Part shown: positions 9,090-16,828 of the stretch, one piece after another
Layout of the letters: every line of letters begins with the position of its first letter
How positions within the stretch are numbered: position 1 is the first letter of the stretch
Source of the DNA: JAPOVO01 sp026708165
Lineage (GTDB): Bacteria; Chloroflexota; UBA11872; VXNJ01
Direction of reading: 5' to 3'
Assembly (NCBI GenBank): GCA_965208775.1
Contig: OZ242360.1
Location: 1,240,001-1,304,000 of the forward strand
Length of the DNA: 64,000 bases
Notes under the pieces: generated by a model
Database searches by the model: none
Told to the model about the DNA's origin: nothing
What the model saw: only the letters and a program-made list of their open reading frames with translations
Position numbers and translations under genes: made by a program

Positions 9090-10826
9090 CTAGAAGACGT
9101 CGGCATCGAAGTCGCCCGCCGGCAAGCGCGCCGACCCGCCCGATATGCCGGCGGGCGCACCGTCCGCCCTCCAGCACGCGGCGCCTTCGAGCTGGCCGTC
9201 GTCGGCAAAGGCCACGGCGCCGAGGCCGCCGGCGACCCAAGGCACCCTCGAAGCAGGATGACCGAGCGCAGCCAGTTCCGAGTCGACGTTGGCCGCGAAC
9301 CCGTGCTCGAGCAGCAGGTCGTCGCCTTCAGAACCCGCGTGACAACGTGGAGCCTCGACAGCTTCCTGCAACGACATTCGATGGTCGATGAAATTGATGA
9401 TGGCCTGTAGCACGGCGGCGGGGATTCGCGTTGCGCCCGGCGCTCCGAGCGCGAGCACCGGCTTTCCGTCGCGAAGGACGAATGTGGGCGTATTGCTGGA
9501 GACGGGGCGCTTCGACGGCCCTACCGATTGTCTTAGGCCAGGACGTGGATCGAACAGCATCATGCAGTTGTTCAGCAGCATTCCGGTTCCGGGAACCGTC
9601 ACGTGACTGCCGAATCCTCCGTTGAGAGTCTGGGTCGTGGCCACCATGTTCCCGTCCCGGTCGCACGCGGTGACGTGCGTTGTATTCGCGCTTTCATCGA
9701 CCGCTGGATGAGCGTATTCGTCGCGAGCAGCCTTCACGACCTGCTCGTAGCCTGGCTCACCTACGATCGGAACGCCGGGTTCGTATGGCCGCGCGCGCCC
9801 TAGGTCGATTTCGCTTCGCCGCCGATCAGCATATTTCTTTGACGTGAGCCACTCGACGGGTACGGGCGCCTGATCGGGATCCCCGAAATAGCAGTAACGG
9901 TCGGCGAACGCGAGCTTCAGCGACTCGGCTATCAGGTGAATCGATTCCGCAGTCCCAAATCCCAGGCTCGCCAAGTCAAAGCCTTCAAGGATGTTCAGCG
10001 CCTGTGCAAGGATCGTGCCGCCCGACGAGCACGGAGCCATTCCGACAATCTCGTATCCGCGGTAGGTTGAACGGACCGGCTCTCGCCGCTCGACACGGTA
10101 GTTTTGCAAGTCTTCACACGTCAGGATGCCGCCGTGGTCGTTCATTTCTTCAGAGACGCGTCGCGCCAGGTCGCCGATGTAGACGAGATCTGCGCCCTCC
10201 TCCGCGATGGATTCCAGCGTATTCGCGTAATCGGCTCGTACGAGTCTTGTCCCCTCCTTGCGAGGTGAACCTTGGTTCAGGAAAACGCGGGCCGAGTAGG
10301 GATATCGAGCGAGGACATTGCGATGCCGGCGTATGAGGTCGGCCGACAGCGGCGAAATGACGAATCCGTGGCGGGCAAGTCTCACCGCCGGCGCGCAGAT
10401 CTCGGACCAAGAGAGCCTGCCGTAACGCACGACCGATTCGTGATAAGCCTTGAGGGAACCCGGCACGCCGACTGACAGGTGGCCGAATTCGTTAAGCCGA
10501 CCTTTGACAGTGAACAGTCCTCGTTCGACCGACTCCAACTTGTAAACACCGTCGTAGGCGGCCGCGGGCGATTTTATGTAGTTGTCCAGCGCGGCAATTT
10601 CGCCCCCGGCTCGCCGGATGAGCATGAACCCCGCGCCGAAAATGCTCGACATGGCGGGTTCGACGACGCTCGCCGCCAGGCAAGCTGCGACGGCGGCGTC
10701 GATGGCGTTGCCGTCGGCCGCGAACATTTCAGCTCCGGCAGCTGCGGCTAGTGGATGATTGGCGACTACGACGCCGCGGTCGGCGATCAGGCTCCGATTG
10801 TGCGTTTGGCTCACGCTCCGCTCCAC
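9090..10826 (-). CDS. Gamma-glutamyltransferase family (Ntn hydrolase)
   Basis: Proenzyme of 578 aa in the gamma-glutamyltranspeptidase family, which cleaves itself before a catalytic Thr to form large and small subunits. The processing site is seen as ESANTTHVTACDRDG around residue 380, followed by MVATTQTLNGGFGS and a LLNNCMMLFDPRPG segment. The N-terminus (NHPLAAAAGAEMFAADGNAIDAA) is typical. No clear signal peptide is present, so it may be a cytoplasmic acylase-like member; transferase versus amidohydrolase activity is unresolved. It starts at GTG 10826, one base after the upstream stop codon (TGATGTG), so it is probably translationally coupled to the SGNH gene. GTG 10814 is an alternative with a GGAGCGGAGC site. 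Confidence 0.9.
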   Translation of the reverse strand: MERSVSQTHNRSLIADRGVVVANHPLAAAAGAEMFAADGNAIDAAVAACLAASVVEPAMSSIFGAGFMLIRRAGGEIAALDNYIKSPAAAYDGVYKLESVERGLFTVKGRLNEFGHLSVGVPGSLKAYHESVVRYGRLSWSEICAPAVRLARHGFVISPLSADLIRRHRNVLARYPYSARVFLNQGSPRKEGTRLVRADYANTLESIAEEGADLVYIGDLARRVSEEMNDHGGILTCEDLQNYRVERREPVRSTYRGYEIVGMAPCSSGGTILAQALNILEGFDLASLGFGTAESIHLIAESLKLAFADRYCYFGDPDQAPVPVEWLTSKKYADRRRSEIDLGRARPYEPGVPIVGEPGYEQVVKAARDEYAHPAVDESANTTHVTACDRDGNMVATTQTLNGGFGSHVTVPGTGMLLNNCMMLFDPRPGLRQSVGPSKRPVSSNTPTFVLRDGKPVLALGAPGATRIPAAVLQAIINFIDHRMSLQEAVEAPRCHAGSEGDDLLLEHGFAANVDSELAALGHPASRVPWVAGGLGAVAFADDGQLEGAACWRADGAPAGISGGSARLPAGDFDADVF

Positions 10827-10827
10827 A

Positions 10828-12243
10828 TCACCTAAACGGTCCTATGCGTTCGTAGGCGTCTTGAAATGCGAGAAGCAGGACTCCGTAACCCCTGTCCACC
10901 GGGTGCACATCGCCCTCTAGCACGTGGGTAAGCCGGGCCGTGAGTCCGCCGAACAGGGGATGAGCGTCGGCAATTGCGACGTCGTTGGCCTGCGCAGCGG
11001 CGACGATCCTGCCATTTATATTTCGCATTGTCTCATCCGAGAGCTCTTCGAAGGCCACGCCGGAACCGAAGTCGAAGGGGTCGTAATAGGTCATTGCGAT
11101 TATCAGCGCTTCAGGACCGGCCGCTTCGCGGAGACGCCGGAGGATTACGTTCATGTTGGTCTCGATCTGCACCGTCGCCTTGTCCAGCTCGGTGCGGCAG
11201 GCGGGATCGCCTGGCCCCGCCCGGCACACGGGACCTTCGAGAATCGGGATGATGTCGTTCACGCCCAGCGAGAGGGTAATCACGTGAATCTGCGTCTCGG
11301 GATCGCCGTCGTTTTGCAGAGTCTCGATTTGGGCGATCGCGCGATCAAGCTGCGGCTCCGGACCGTCGACGAACAATGATGTCGATTCGCCCGGAACTCC
11401 CAAATTGGAGAAGGCAAAATCGACGTTGAAGGTCGATTCCAGATACCGCCGGAACCGGGTGGCGTAATTGTTTGCCGGTGACGAAGCGCCCTCGCCGGCA
11501 GCTAGAGAGTCGCCAAGCGCCAGGTACTTCCACGCTCCGGGACTGGGGACAGTGGACGGCGCGCGGGAGGCACGCTCACGAGGCGCCGGAATGTTGCGGA
11601 AAGGGTCAGAGAGGACGGCGGCGAGCTCTGTGTCTGAAACCTGAGTCGCGCCCTCGACCCGATAGCCCGTCATTCGCAGCGCCGCGTTACCGGATCTAAG
11701 CTCGGCGAGCCTCACATCTCCTTGACGCGAGAGCACCTGGTTTACGCCGGCCACGTAGTTGAGAACCGTGCCGGCGGGATCGAGCAGGGGCTCTGGCAAC
11801 GTTAAGAACCCTATTGAAACCTCGTGTAAGTGGAGCCGTATTCGTCCGCCGTCGAGCGAGAACGTAACGTCGGCTTCAAGAGGAATCGGCACTCGTCCGG
11901 CAAGCTCAGCGCTCAGGCGGCCTCCTTGAGACTTAAGGTCGAATCGTGGATTTTGCAGCCTTCCCAGTCCGGCCATCTCGCCTTCGAAGATTTGGTTGAC
12001 TTCACGCTCCGTCAGGGTGATGTCGAAGCCATCCGCCGACTGTAGTTGCTGATCTAACCTCTGACGCAGGCTGTCCCGTCCGGAGTGATCTGGGCTGAGC
12101 TTTTGCAACTCGGCGCTGTCGATACCGGTCAGCCAGGGCAGGTCAGTCGCTCCGACCGCGGCGCTCAGATAGACGATGGGAACGACCACCAGGACCGCGG
12201 TCAGGAACAGGGTGAACATGAAGGCCCTAAAGAACGTAGCCAC
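10828..12243 (-). CDS. Membrane-anchored SGNH/GDSL hydrolase with N-terminal extension
   Basis: Protein of 471 aa. An N-terminal signal anchor (FMFTLFLTAVLVVVPIVYL) is followed by about 190 residues resembling lipid-binding beta-rich domains of the LmeA/YpmS type (ITLTEREVNQIFEGEM, then a strand-rich stretch). The C-terminal domain is a GDSL lipase/esterase. Block I is LALGDSLAAGEGAS (catalytic Ser), the GxND block is SLGVNDI, and the last block EGDVHPVDRG supplies the Asp/His pair. The likely role is ester hydrolysis on an extracytoplasmic lipid or polysaccharide; the substrate is unknown. The stop is one base from the start of the gamma-glutamyltransferase gene. The two-domain arrangement is noteworthy. 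Confidence 0.85.
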   Translation of the reverse strand: MATFFRAFMFTLFLTAVLVVVPIVYLSAAVGATDLPWLTGIDSAELQKLSPDHSGRDSLRQRLDQQLQSADGFDITLTEREVNQIFEGEMAGLGRLQNPRFDLKSQGGRLSAELAGRVPIPLEADVTFSLDGGRIRLHLHEVSIGFLTLPEPLLDPAGTVLNYVAGVNQVLSRQGDVRLAELRSGNAALRMTGYRVEGATQVSDTELAAVLSDPFRNIPAPRERASRAPSTVPSPGAWKYLALGDSLAAGEGASSPANNYATRFRRYLESTFNVDFAFSNLGVPGESTSLFVDGPEPQLDRAIAQIETLQNDGDPETQIHVITLSLGVNDIIPILEGPVCRAGPGDPACRTELDKATVQIETNMNVILRRLREAAGPEALIIAMTYYDPFDFGSGVAFEELSDETMRNINGRIVAAAQANDVAIADAHPLFGGLTARLTHVLEGDVHPVDRGYGVLLLAFQDAYERIGPFR

Positions 12244-12376
12244 GTAATGCTTCCCGAACGCGCTAGGCCGTCAAGAGCCGAATCGTCTTCGTCCGGTACC
12301 GGCGGCTACCTTTTTCCCGCGCCGTCTGGTGCCCGGAATCTCGCCGGAAAACTTCATCGATTCCTTGACGCTGCTT

Positions 12377-13099
12377 CTATGTCCGGCCCGCGCCGCTTGC
12401 CTCGGCATCTCGTTCCTCGGCCAGAACCTCCATCTGCCAGTCCCAGTCGATCTTTGGATAGAACCGCTCGGGGTGCTGTACCGCCCAAATTTGCTTGCGA
12501 ATGAGGTAGTTGGCCGGGTCCTCGGCCAGAGCTTCGCGCCACCGATGGATCGCGGTTTGCATTTCGCCTTCAGCGTAGGCGCTTACGCCCCCGGCGAAAG
12601 ACTCGATTGCGTCCGGAACTCCATCGAGACGGCCCGACATTTCAACTTCAGGAACGCCGCCGCGAGCGAAAACGTCCACCGCGTGGAGGTCGGACTCGTC
12701 ATCAACGGAGAACGGGACCTTGACGCCAACGACGGTCCCGCCGGCTCGCACCATGATTCCAACAGGGATCGCCGTATATCCGAACGCCTTGCCCAGCGCG
12801 TTTTTCCGATCGATCCAGGTTGGAAATGCGGCGCGCTCATTCTCGACCCAGGGGCGGGCCGCCTCGGGGCCTTGAGCCTCCGCCGCGATGCTGATGAACG
12901 TGAATTCCGAGTATTGTCGCTCTTCGAGGAACTGCCGCCACCCTGGCAGCTGGTCTCTGCATCCTCACCACGAAGCCCAAACGAACAGAAGCGTGTTTTC
13001 TTCGAAGTCCGCGCTGGAGAGTCCGGCAGGACCGCCGGACAAATCAGTTAGATGAACTTCCGGAAAGTGGTCACCTGCTTTGACGATCTTCGGGTCCAT
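12377..13099 (-). CDS. Candidate selenoprotein: thioredoxin-like redoxin with in-frame UGA (Sec45)
   Basis: The frame opens at ATG 13099 with a strong ribosome site (AAAGGAGAG, about 6 nt upstream) and runs 241 codons to 12377, broken only by TGA at 12967-12965 (codon 45). Both sides of the UGA read as one redoxin: N-terminal AGDHFPEVHLTDLSG, strand LLFVWASW, then UGA, then GCRDQLPGWRQFLEER, and a cis-Pro loop GYTAIPVGI. The UGA sits where thioredoxin-fold proteins carry their first active-site Cys (WxxWCxxC-like), leaving U-G-C. The C-terminal ~60 residues (HRWREALAEDPANYLIRKQIWAV) are a helical extension. A SECIS-like hairpin follows. If Sec is inserted, the product is a 240-aa thiol/selenol oxidoreductase or peroxidase. 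The alternative is a nonsense mutation. Sec machinery genes are not in the window. Confidence 0.78.
12926..12955 (-). promoter_or_regulatory. Bacterial SECIS-like stem-loop downstream of UGA 12967-12965
   Basis: Read on the minus strand, 15 nt after the UGA comes CTGCC (12949-12945), loop AGGGTGGC (12944-12937), then GGCAG (12936-12932). The 5-bp stem extends outward by G-U and A-U pairs, then past a 2x2 mismatch by A-U and G-C pairs. The apical loop starts 20 nt after the UGA and has a G in its first two bases and a GU step. This agrees with general features described for bacterial SECIS elements that bind SelB. The element lies inside the coding frame, as is usual in bacteria. Confidence 0.6.
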
Positions 13100-13271
13100 G
13101 GCCGCTCTCCTTTCTATGGCGTCTGGAAGATATGGGGATTCTCTTGAGGTTGAACGCGCGCTTTCGGGTTCATAAGTTGATTCTATGCCGCAGCCCCATT
13201 TTTGCTCCCGTGGAGCGTTGCGTTCGTTAAGCTTGAACCCGGCCTAGGCAAGTCATCTATCTGGGGTATCG

Positions 13272-14147
13272 ATGGAAAAAAGAGTGCTGGGACGGACGGG
13301 TCACGCGAGTACCGTGGTGTGCTTCGGCACGGCAGGTATTGGCAGGGTGACGCAAGAGGTGGCGGACGAGGCCGTCGAACAAGTGCTTACTTATGGAGTC
13401 AACCACATCGATATCGCACCTACCTATGGGGAAGCGATGGAGCGTATGAAGCCGTGGATGCCGCGCATCCGCGAGCGGATGTTCCTTGGAGCCAAGACGG
13501 GCAAGCGCTCAAAAAACGAGGCGTGGGACGAGATCAACGACTGTATGCGGCGCCTGGGGGTGGATTCGTTCGACCTCTTTCAACTGCACTATGTCTCAAA
13601 CAGGGAAGAGCTTGACAAGGTCACTGGCAGGGGCGGCGCTTTGGAAGCGCTGGTCGAGATGCGCGATCAGGGACTGACAAGATTCATCGGTATTACCGGC
13701 CACGGCCCCGAAGCGCCTCGAGTCCAGATAGAGGCGCTCGACCGCTTCGATTTCGACACCGTCATGTTCCCCCTAAGCGCAGCGATCCACCGCAACGCGG
13801 AATACAGACGCGACGCGGAGCGGCTCCTGGCGCTGGCGAACGAACGGAACGTGGGCGTCCACACGATTAAGATGATCGCCCGCGGCGGCTGGGGCGACCG
13901 CGAACGCGAGTGCACGACTTGGTACGATCCCCACCGCGACCAAGAAGACATAGACGCCGCGCTGTGGTGGGTGTTGTCACAGCCGATGCACACAGCGCCC
14001 TCGGCAGGCGACGTGCGGCTTCTGCCTAAGGTCTTGAACGCGGCAGATAGATTTGAGCCATTGGATGAAGACGACCAGGCGGAAGTGATTGCCGGGCAGC
14101 AGCCGCCGTTGCCCGAACCGGCGCTGGGAATCCCCTCCGCCGCCTGA
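13272..14147 (+). CDS. Aldo/keto reductase family protein
   Basis: Predicted NAD(P)H-dependent oxidoreductase of 291 aa with the AKR TIM barrel. The catalytic tetrad is visible: Asp and Tyr in HIDIAPTYGEAMERM (about residues 43-49), Lys in FLGAKTGKR and His in LFQLHYV. The N-terminus KRVLGRTGHASTVVCFGTAGIG is typical. It starts at ATG 13272 and is divergent from the selenoprotein candidate, with 172 bp between them. The bacterial branch it resembles often has short barrels and unknown substrates. The C-terminus ends in a Pro-rich tail (QQPPLPEPALG). Confidence 0.9.
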   Translation: MEKRVLGRTGHASTVVCFGTAGIGRVTQEVADEAVEQVLTYGVNHIDIAPTYGEAMERMKPWMPRIRERMFLGAKTGKRSKNEAWDEINDCMRRLGVDSFDLFQLHYVSNREELDKVTGRGGALEALVEMRDQGLTRFIGITGHGPEAPRVQIEALDRFDFDTVMFPLSAAIHRNAEYRRDAERLLALANERNVGVHTIKMIARGGWGDRERECTTWYDPHRDQEDIDAALWWVLSQPMHTAPSAGDVRLLPKVLNAADRFEPLDEDDQAEVIAGQQPPLPEPALGIPSAA

Positions 14148-14213
14148 CGAGGCCATACGAACAGCGCCCGACAATCGAGCGATTGCCAGGCGCGAAGGGG
14201 AGTGGGAGAGGCT

Positions 14214-15140
14214 ATGGATGGAGCTTCGGACGTGATGGTTGTTGTTGGAACGCCGGACGGGGTGCGGGTAGCCGGTCGGTCACACGGAGCGGGTCTCGAA
14301 GGGCGGAACGTTACGGCGCTCGCAGCCGGCTCTGACGATTGGTGGGCGATCACCGATAGCAGGGTTGTCTGGCGCGGTGCACTGGACGGTGCGTGGGAGC
14401 GGATAGCCAAGATTGACGAGTTGAGCGGAGAGTGCCTGCTGGCGGTCGATGGCCGGCTCTTTGTGGGCGCGTCGGAAGCCCGCTTGCTGCTGCTGAACGG
14501 ACAACAACTCGAGGCGGTCGCCGGATTCGACGCAGTTGAAGGCCGCGCCTCGTGGTACACGCCCTGGGGCGGGCCGGCCGACTGCCGGTCGATGACCATC
14601 GACGGAGACGAGAACATCTATGTCAACGTTCACGTCGGCGGCGTGGTCAAGTCAACGGACGGCGGCGAGTCGTGGCGGCCTACCGGTCTGGACATTCACG
14701 CCGACGCTCATGAGGTCTTGTCCAGAGCGACAATCCCCGGTCTGATATTTGCCGCCGCCGCGCGCGGTCTGGAGGTAAGCCGGGATTCGGGCGTTAGCTG
14801 GAGCGTGGAAAGCGATGGGATGCATTCGCGCTACTGCCGCGCGGTCGCTGCCACCTCGGAGCATGTACTGGTATCGGCGTCGGACGGTCCCGGCGGAAGA
14901 AATGCCTGCCTATATCGCCGGGCGGTCGAAAGCGCCGGGCCGTTCGAAAAGTGCGTCGATGGGCTTCCTGACTGGTTCAACGACAATATTGATACGGGGC
15001 TGCTGGACGCGCGCGGCGGCTGTGCGGCGTTCGGGATGCGGGATGGACGAGTGTTTATCTCGGACGATCAAGGCAGCAGTTGGCGGCTGATCGAACAAGG
15101 CCGCTTGGGAATCAACTGTCTTGTAGTCGCGCCGGATTGA
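14214..15140 (+). CDS. Asp-box (BNR) beta-propeller protein
   Basis: Protein of about 308 aa built from propeller blades. Three Asp-box motifs of the S-x-D-x-G-x-x-W type are visible: STDGGESW, SRDSGVSW and SDDQGSSW. Such repeats occur in sialidases, Ycf48-like and VPS10-like proteins and do not define an activity. There is no signal peptide, so a cytoplasmic location is likely. I chose ATG 14214 because GGGAG lies 5 nt upstream; a GTG at 14202 is in frame. It follows the aldo/keto reductase gene after 66 bp in the same direction and may be co-transcribed. Function unknown. Confidence 0.75.
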   Translation: MDGASDVMVVVGTPDGVRVAGRSHGAGLEGRNVTALAAGSDDWWAITDSRVVWRGALDGAWERIAKIDELSGECLLAVDGRLFVGASEARLLLLNGQQLEAVAGFDAVEGRASWYTPWGGPADCRSMTIDGDENIYVNVHVGGVVKSTDGGESWRPTGLDIHADAHEVLSRATIPGLIFAAAARGLEVSRDSGVSWSVESDGMHSRYCRAVAATSEHVLVSASDGPGGRNACLYRRAVESAGPFEKCVDGLPDWFNDNIDTGLLDARGGCAAFGMRDGRVFISDDQGSSWRLIEQGRLGINCLVVAPD

Positions 15141-15268
15141 CGGCCATTTACAGCCGTGGCGTGTTGCAGCTAGTGTCAAGATATGTCAACTAGGTTTATC
15201 ATCCTCGAAGTGAATCAGATGCACGGCATCTCTACGCAAGAAGGACAGCGACGACTGGAGGGCGGAGA

Positions 15269-16249
15269 GTGAAGGTGTTGACGCAGGAGCAACTCGACCA
15301 CTTCCACGACCAGGGTTATCTGGCGGTCGAGGACGTGTTCGATCCAGACGTGGACTTCAAGGTCCTCAAGCAGGAGTACAGCGACATTCTCGACAAGTCG
15401 GCCGCCGAGATGCTGGCGGGCAGACAAATCGACTCATACGACCCGTCGCAACCTTTTGGCGAGCGGGTTATGAACGTAGTCAAACAGGCTGGTGATCTGC
15501 CGCTTCAGCCGTTCGACATATCGCTGCCTCAAAGGGAGGTTTCGAAAGATACACCCATGTACCTGGGCCGGGGCGGCTTCGAGCTGCTGCGCCACGAGCC
15601 GTTGATCGATGTGGTGGAGCAGTTGATCGGGCCGGAGGTCTACTCCAATCCCGTGCAGCACATTCGCATGAAGGTTCCGATGAGAATCGTCGGGGCGACT
15701 GGCGCGGCGAACATGCTGGGAAGTCCCGGAATCGCCCAGCGCACGTTATGGCACCAGGACAACGCTGTCGTGACCAAGGATGCTGACCAGACCGAGATGC
15801 TGACCGTCTGGGTGCCGGTGACCGACGCGACCATCGACCACGGCTGCCTGGGAGTGCTGCCGGGGAGCCACCGATGGGATCTGATGGGGCACTGTCCTAT
15901 GCCCCAGTTAGCGATTCCGGATGACTTGATGGAGACCGAAAAGGCGAAGCCAATCCCTCTACGCGCCGGTTCGGTGTTATTCATGACCCGATACACCGCG
16001 CACATGTCGCTGCCGAACTTGAGCAACGAAGTGCGATGGAGCTTCGATCTCAGATATCAGCCGACAGGCCAGCCGACGGGACGGAAGGCGTTCCCCGGAT
16101 TTGTCGTCAGGAGCAAAGCGCGGCCCGAGTCCGTGCTCTCGGATCACGGCGAATGGGTCAGCCTGTGGGAGCGGGCGCGGGACGAGCTTGCCGAGAATGG
16201 GCTTCCCAAGTTCCACCGTTGGGAGGCTGACGCCCCCTGGTGCGCATAG
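15269..16249 (+). CDS. Phytanoyl-CoA dioxygenase (PhyH) family protein
   Basis: Second PhyH-type Fe(II)/2-oxoglutarate dioxygenase, 326 aa. The iron ligands are H162 and D164 in LWHQDNAVV and H245 in RYTAHMSLP. An arginine in the following VRWSFDLRYQPTGQ segment is the likely 2-oxoglutarate anchor. GCLGVLPGSHRWD is the usual turn before the distal strand. It starts at GTG 15269, preceded by GGAGGGCGGAGA. It is longer than the PhyH protein at 1261 and only distantly similar, so a different substrate is likely. It is convergent with the VOC gene at 16262. Substrate unknown. Confidence 0.9.
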   Translation: MKVLTQEQLDHFHDQGYLAVEDVFDPDVDFKVLKQEYSDILDKSAAEMLAGRQIDSYDPSQPFGERVMNVVKQAGDLPLQPFDISLPQREVSKDTPMYLGRGGFELLRHEPLIDVVEQLIGPEVYSNPVQHIRMKVPMRIVGATGAANMLGSPGIAQRTLWHQDNAVVTKDADQTEMLTVWVPVTDATIDHGCLGVLPGSHRWDLMGHCPMPQLAIPDDLMETEKAKPIPLRAGSVLFMTRYTAHMSLPNLSNEVRWSFDLRYQPTGQPTGRKAFPGFVVRSKARPESVLSDHGEWVSLWERARDELAENGLPKFHRWEADAPWCA

Positions 16250-16261
16250 CGCACCTCTAAA

Positions 16262-16672
16262 TTAGCCGGGGTACTGCTTTATCTCGACGCCGTGTCCGTC
16301 GGGGTCTTCGATGTAGGTGGAGACGCTAGCGCCGCGTTCGTCACGCCGGTGCGCGGCTTCAAGGCGGATGGGGATGCCTTCGCCGCGGAGCTTTTGGAGA
16401 AGGTCGTCTAGCTCCATCGGCTCAACAACCACGCAGATGTGATTGAGGCCGCGATCTGGTACGTTCGTGGGCGACCGAAATCCTCGGTTACGTGATAGAT
16501 ATACGGTCTGCGACCCCGCAGCCAGCCCCACGAAGTCCGGCTCGCCCTCTTGGTCGCGGCTGACGCTAGACACGTCCAGACCCAGAAATCTGGTATAGAA
16601 GTCCATGCTCGCGTGCATGTCGCGGACCTTGATGTTGACGTGATCCAGCATTTCCGCCTTTAGCACAGGCAT
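16262..16672 (-). CDS. VOC (glyoxalase-like) family protein
   Basis: One VOC unit of 136 aa. The first half is MLDHVNIKVRDMHASMDFYTRFLGLDV with a metal-ligand His; the second half is LNHICVVVEPMELDD with another His and ends STYIEDPDGHGVEIKQYPG, supplying the last Glu. This spacing fits a metal-binding glyoxalase or extradiol-dioxygenase-like fold. The start was set at ATG 16672, since AGAGGAGAG lies about 8 nt upstream; an ATG at 16756 would add 28 residues without family similarity. Convergent with the PhyH gene. Role unknown. Confidence 0.87.
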   Translation of the reverse strand: MPVLKAEMLDHVNIKVRDMHASMDFYTRFLGLDVSSVSRDQEGEPDFVGLAAGSQTVYLSRNRGFRSPTNVPDRGLNHICVVVEPMELDDLLQKLRGEGIPIRLEAAHRRDERGASVSTYIEDPDGHGVEIKQYPG

Positions 16673-16828
16673 ATCGAATCTCTCCTCTACGCCGGAATCG
16701 ACGGCGCGGTTGCAAATGATGAATCCGGGACGCAGCGTCCTTGAAATTCTCTGCATTAATTCTAGGTGTAGACAGTTCTAGTCTGCCAAGATAGTCGCGC
16801 CGCGTTGATTCCGCGCTGGAGGCTGCTC

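Noticed and set aside
12377..12754. Separate 125-aa gene
   Set aside because: It is only the C-terminal half of the redoxin. It starts within the cis-Pro loop and lacks its own ribosome site.
12965..12967. Nonsense mutation or pseudogene explanation of the in-frame UGA
   Set aside because: Considered, but the frame continues 196 codons with conserved motifs, the UGA is at the active-site position, and a SECIS-like hairpin follows. Kept only as the alternative.
12329..13051. Open frame of 240 codons antisense to the selenoprotein candidate
   Set aside because: No motifs; it exists only because the real gene contains a UGA and high-GC codons. The redoxin on the minus strand has coherent motifs throughout.
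13667..14617. Open frame of 316 codons on the minus strand
   Set aside because: Ser/Pro/Arg-rich shadow of the aldo/keto reductase and propeller genes.
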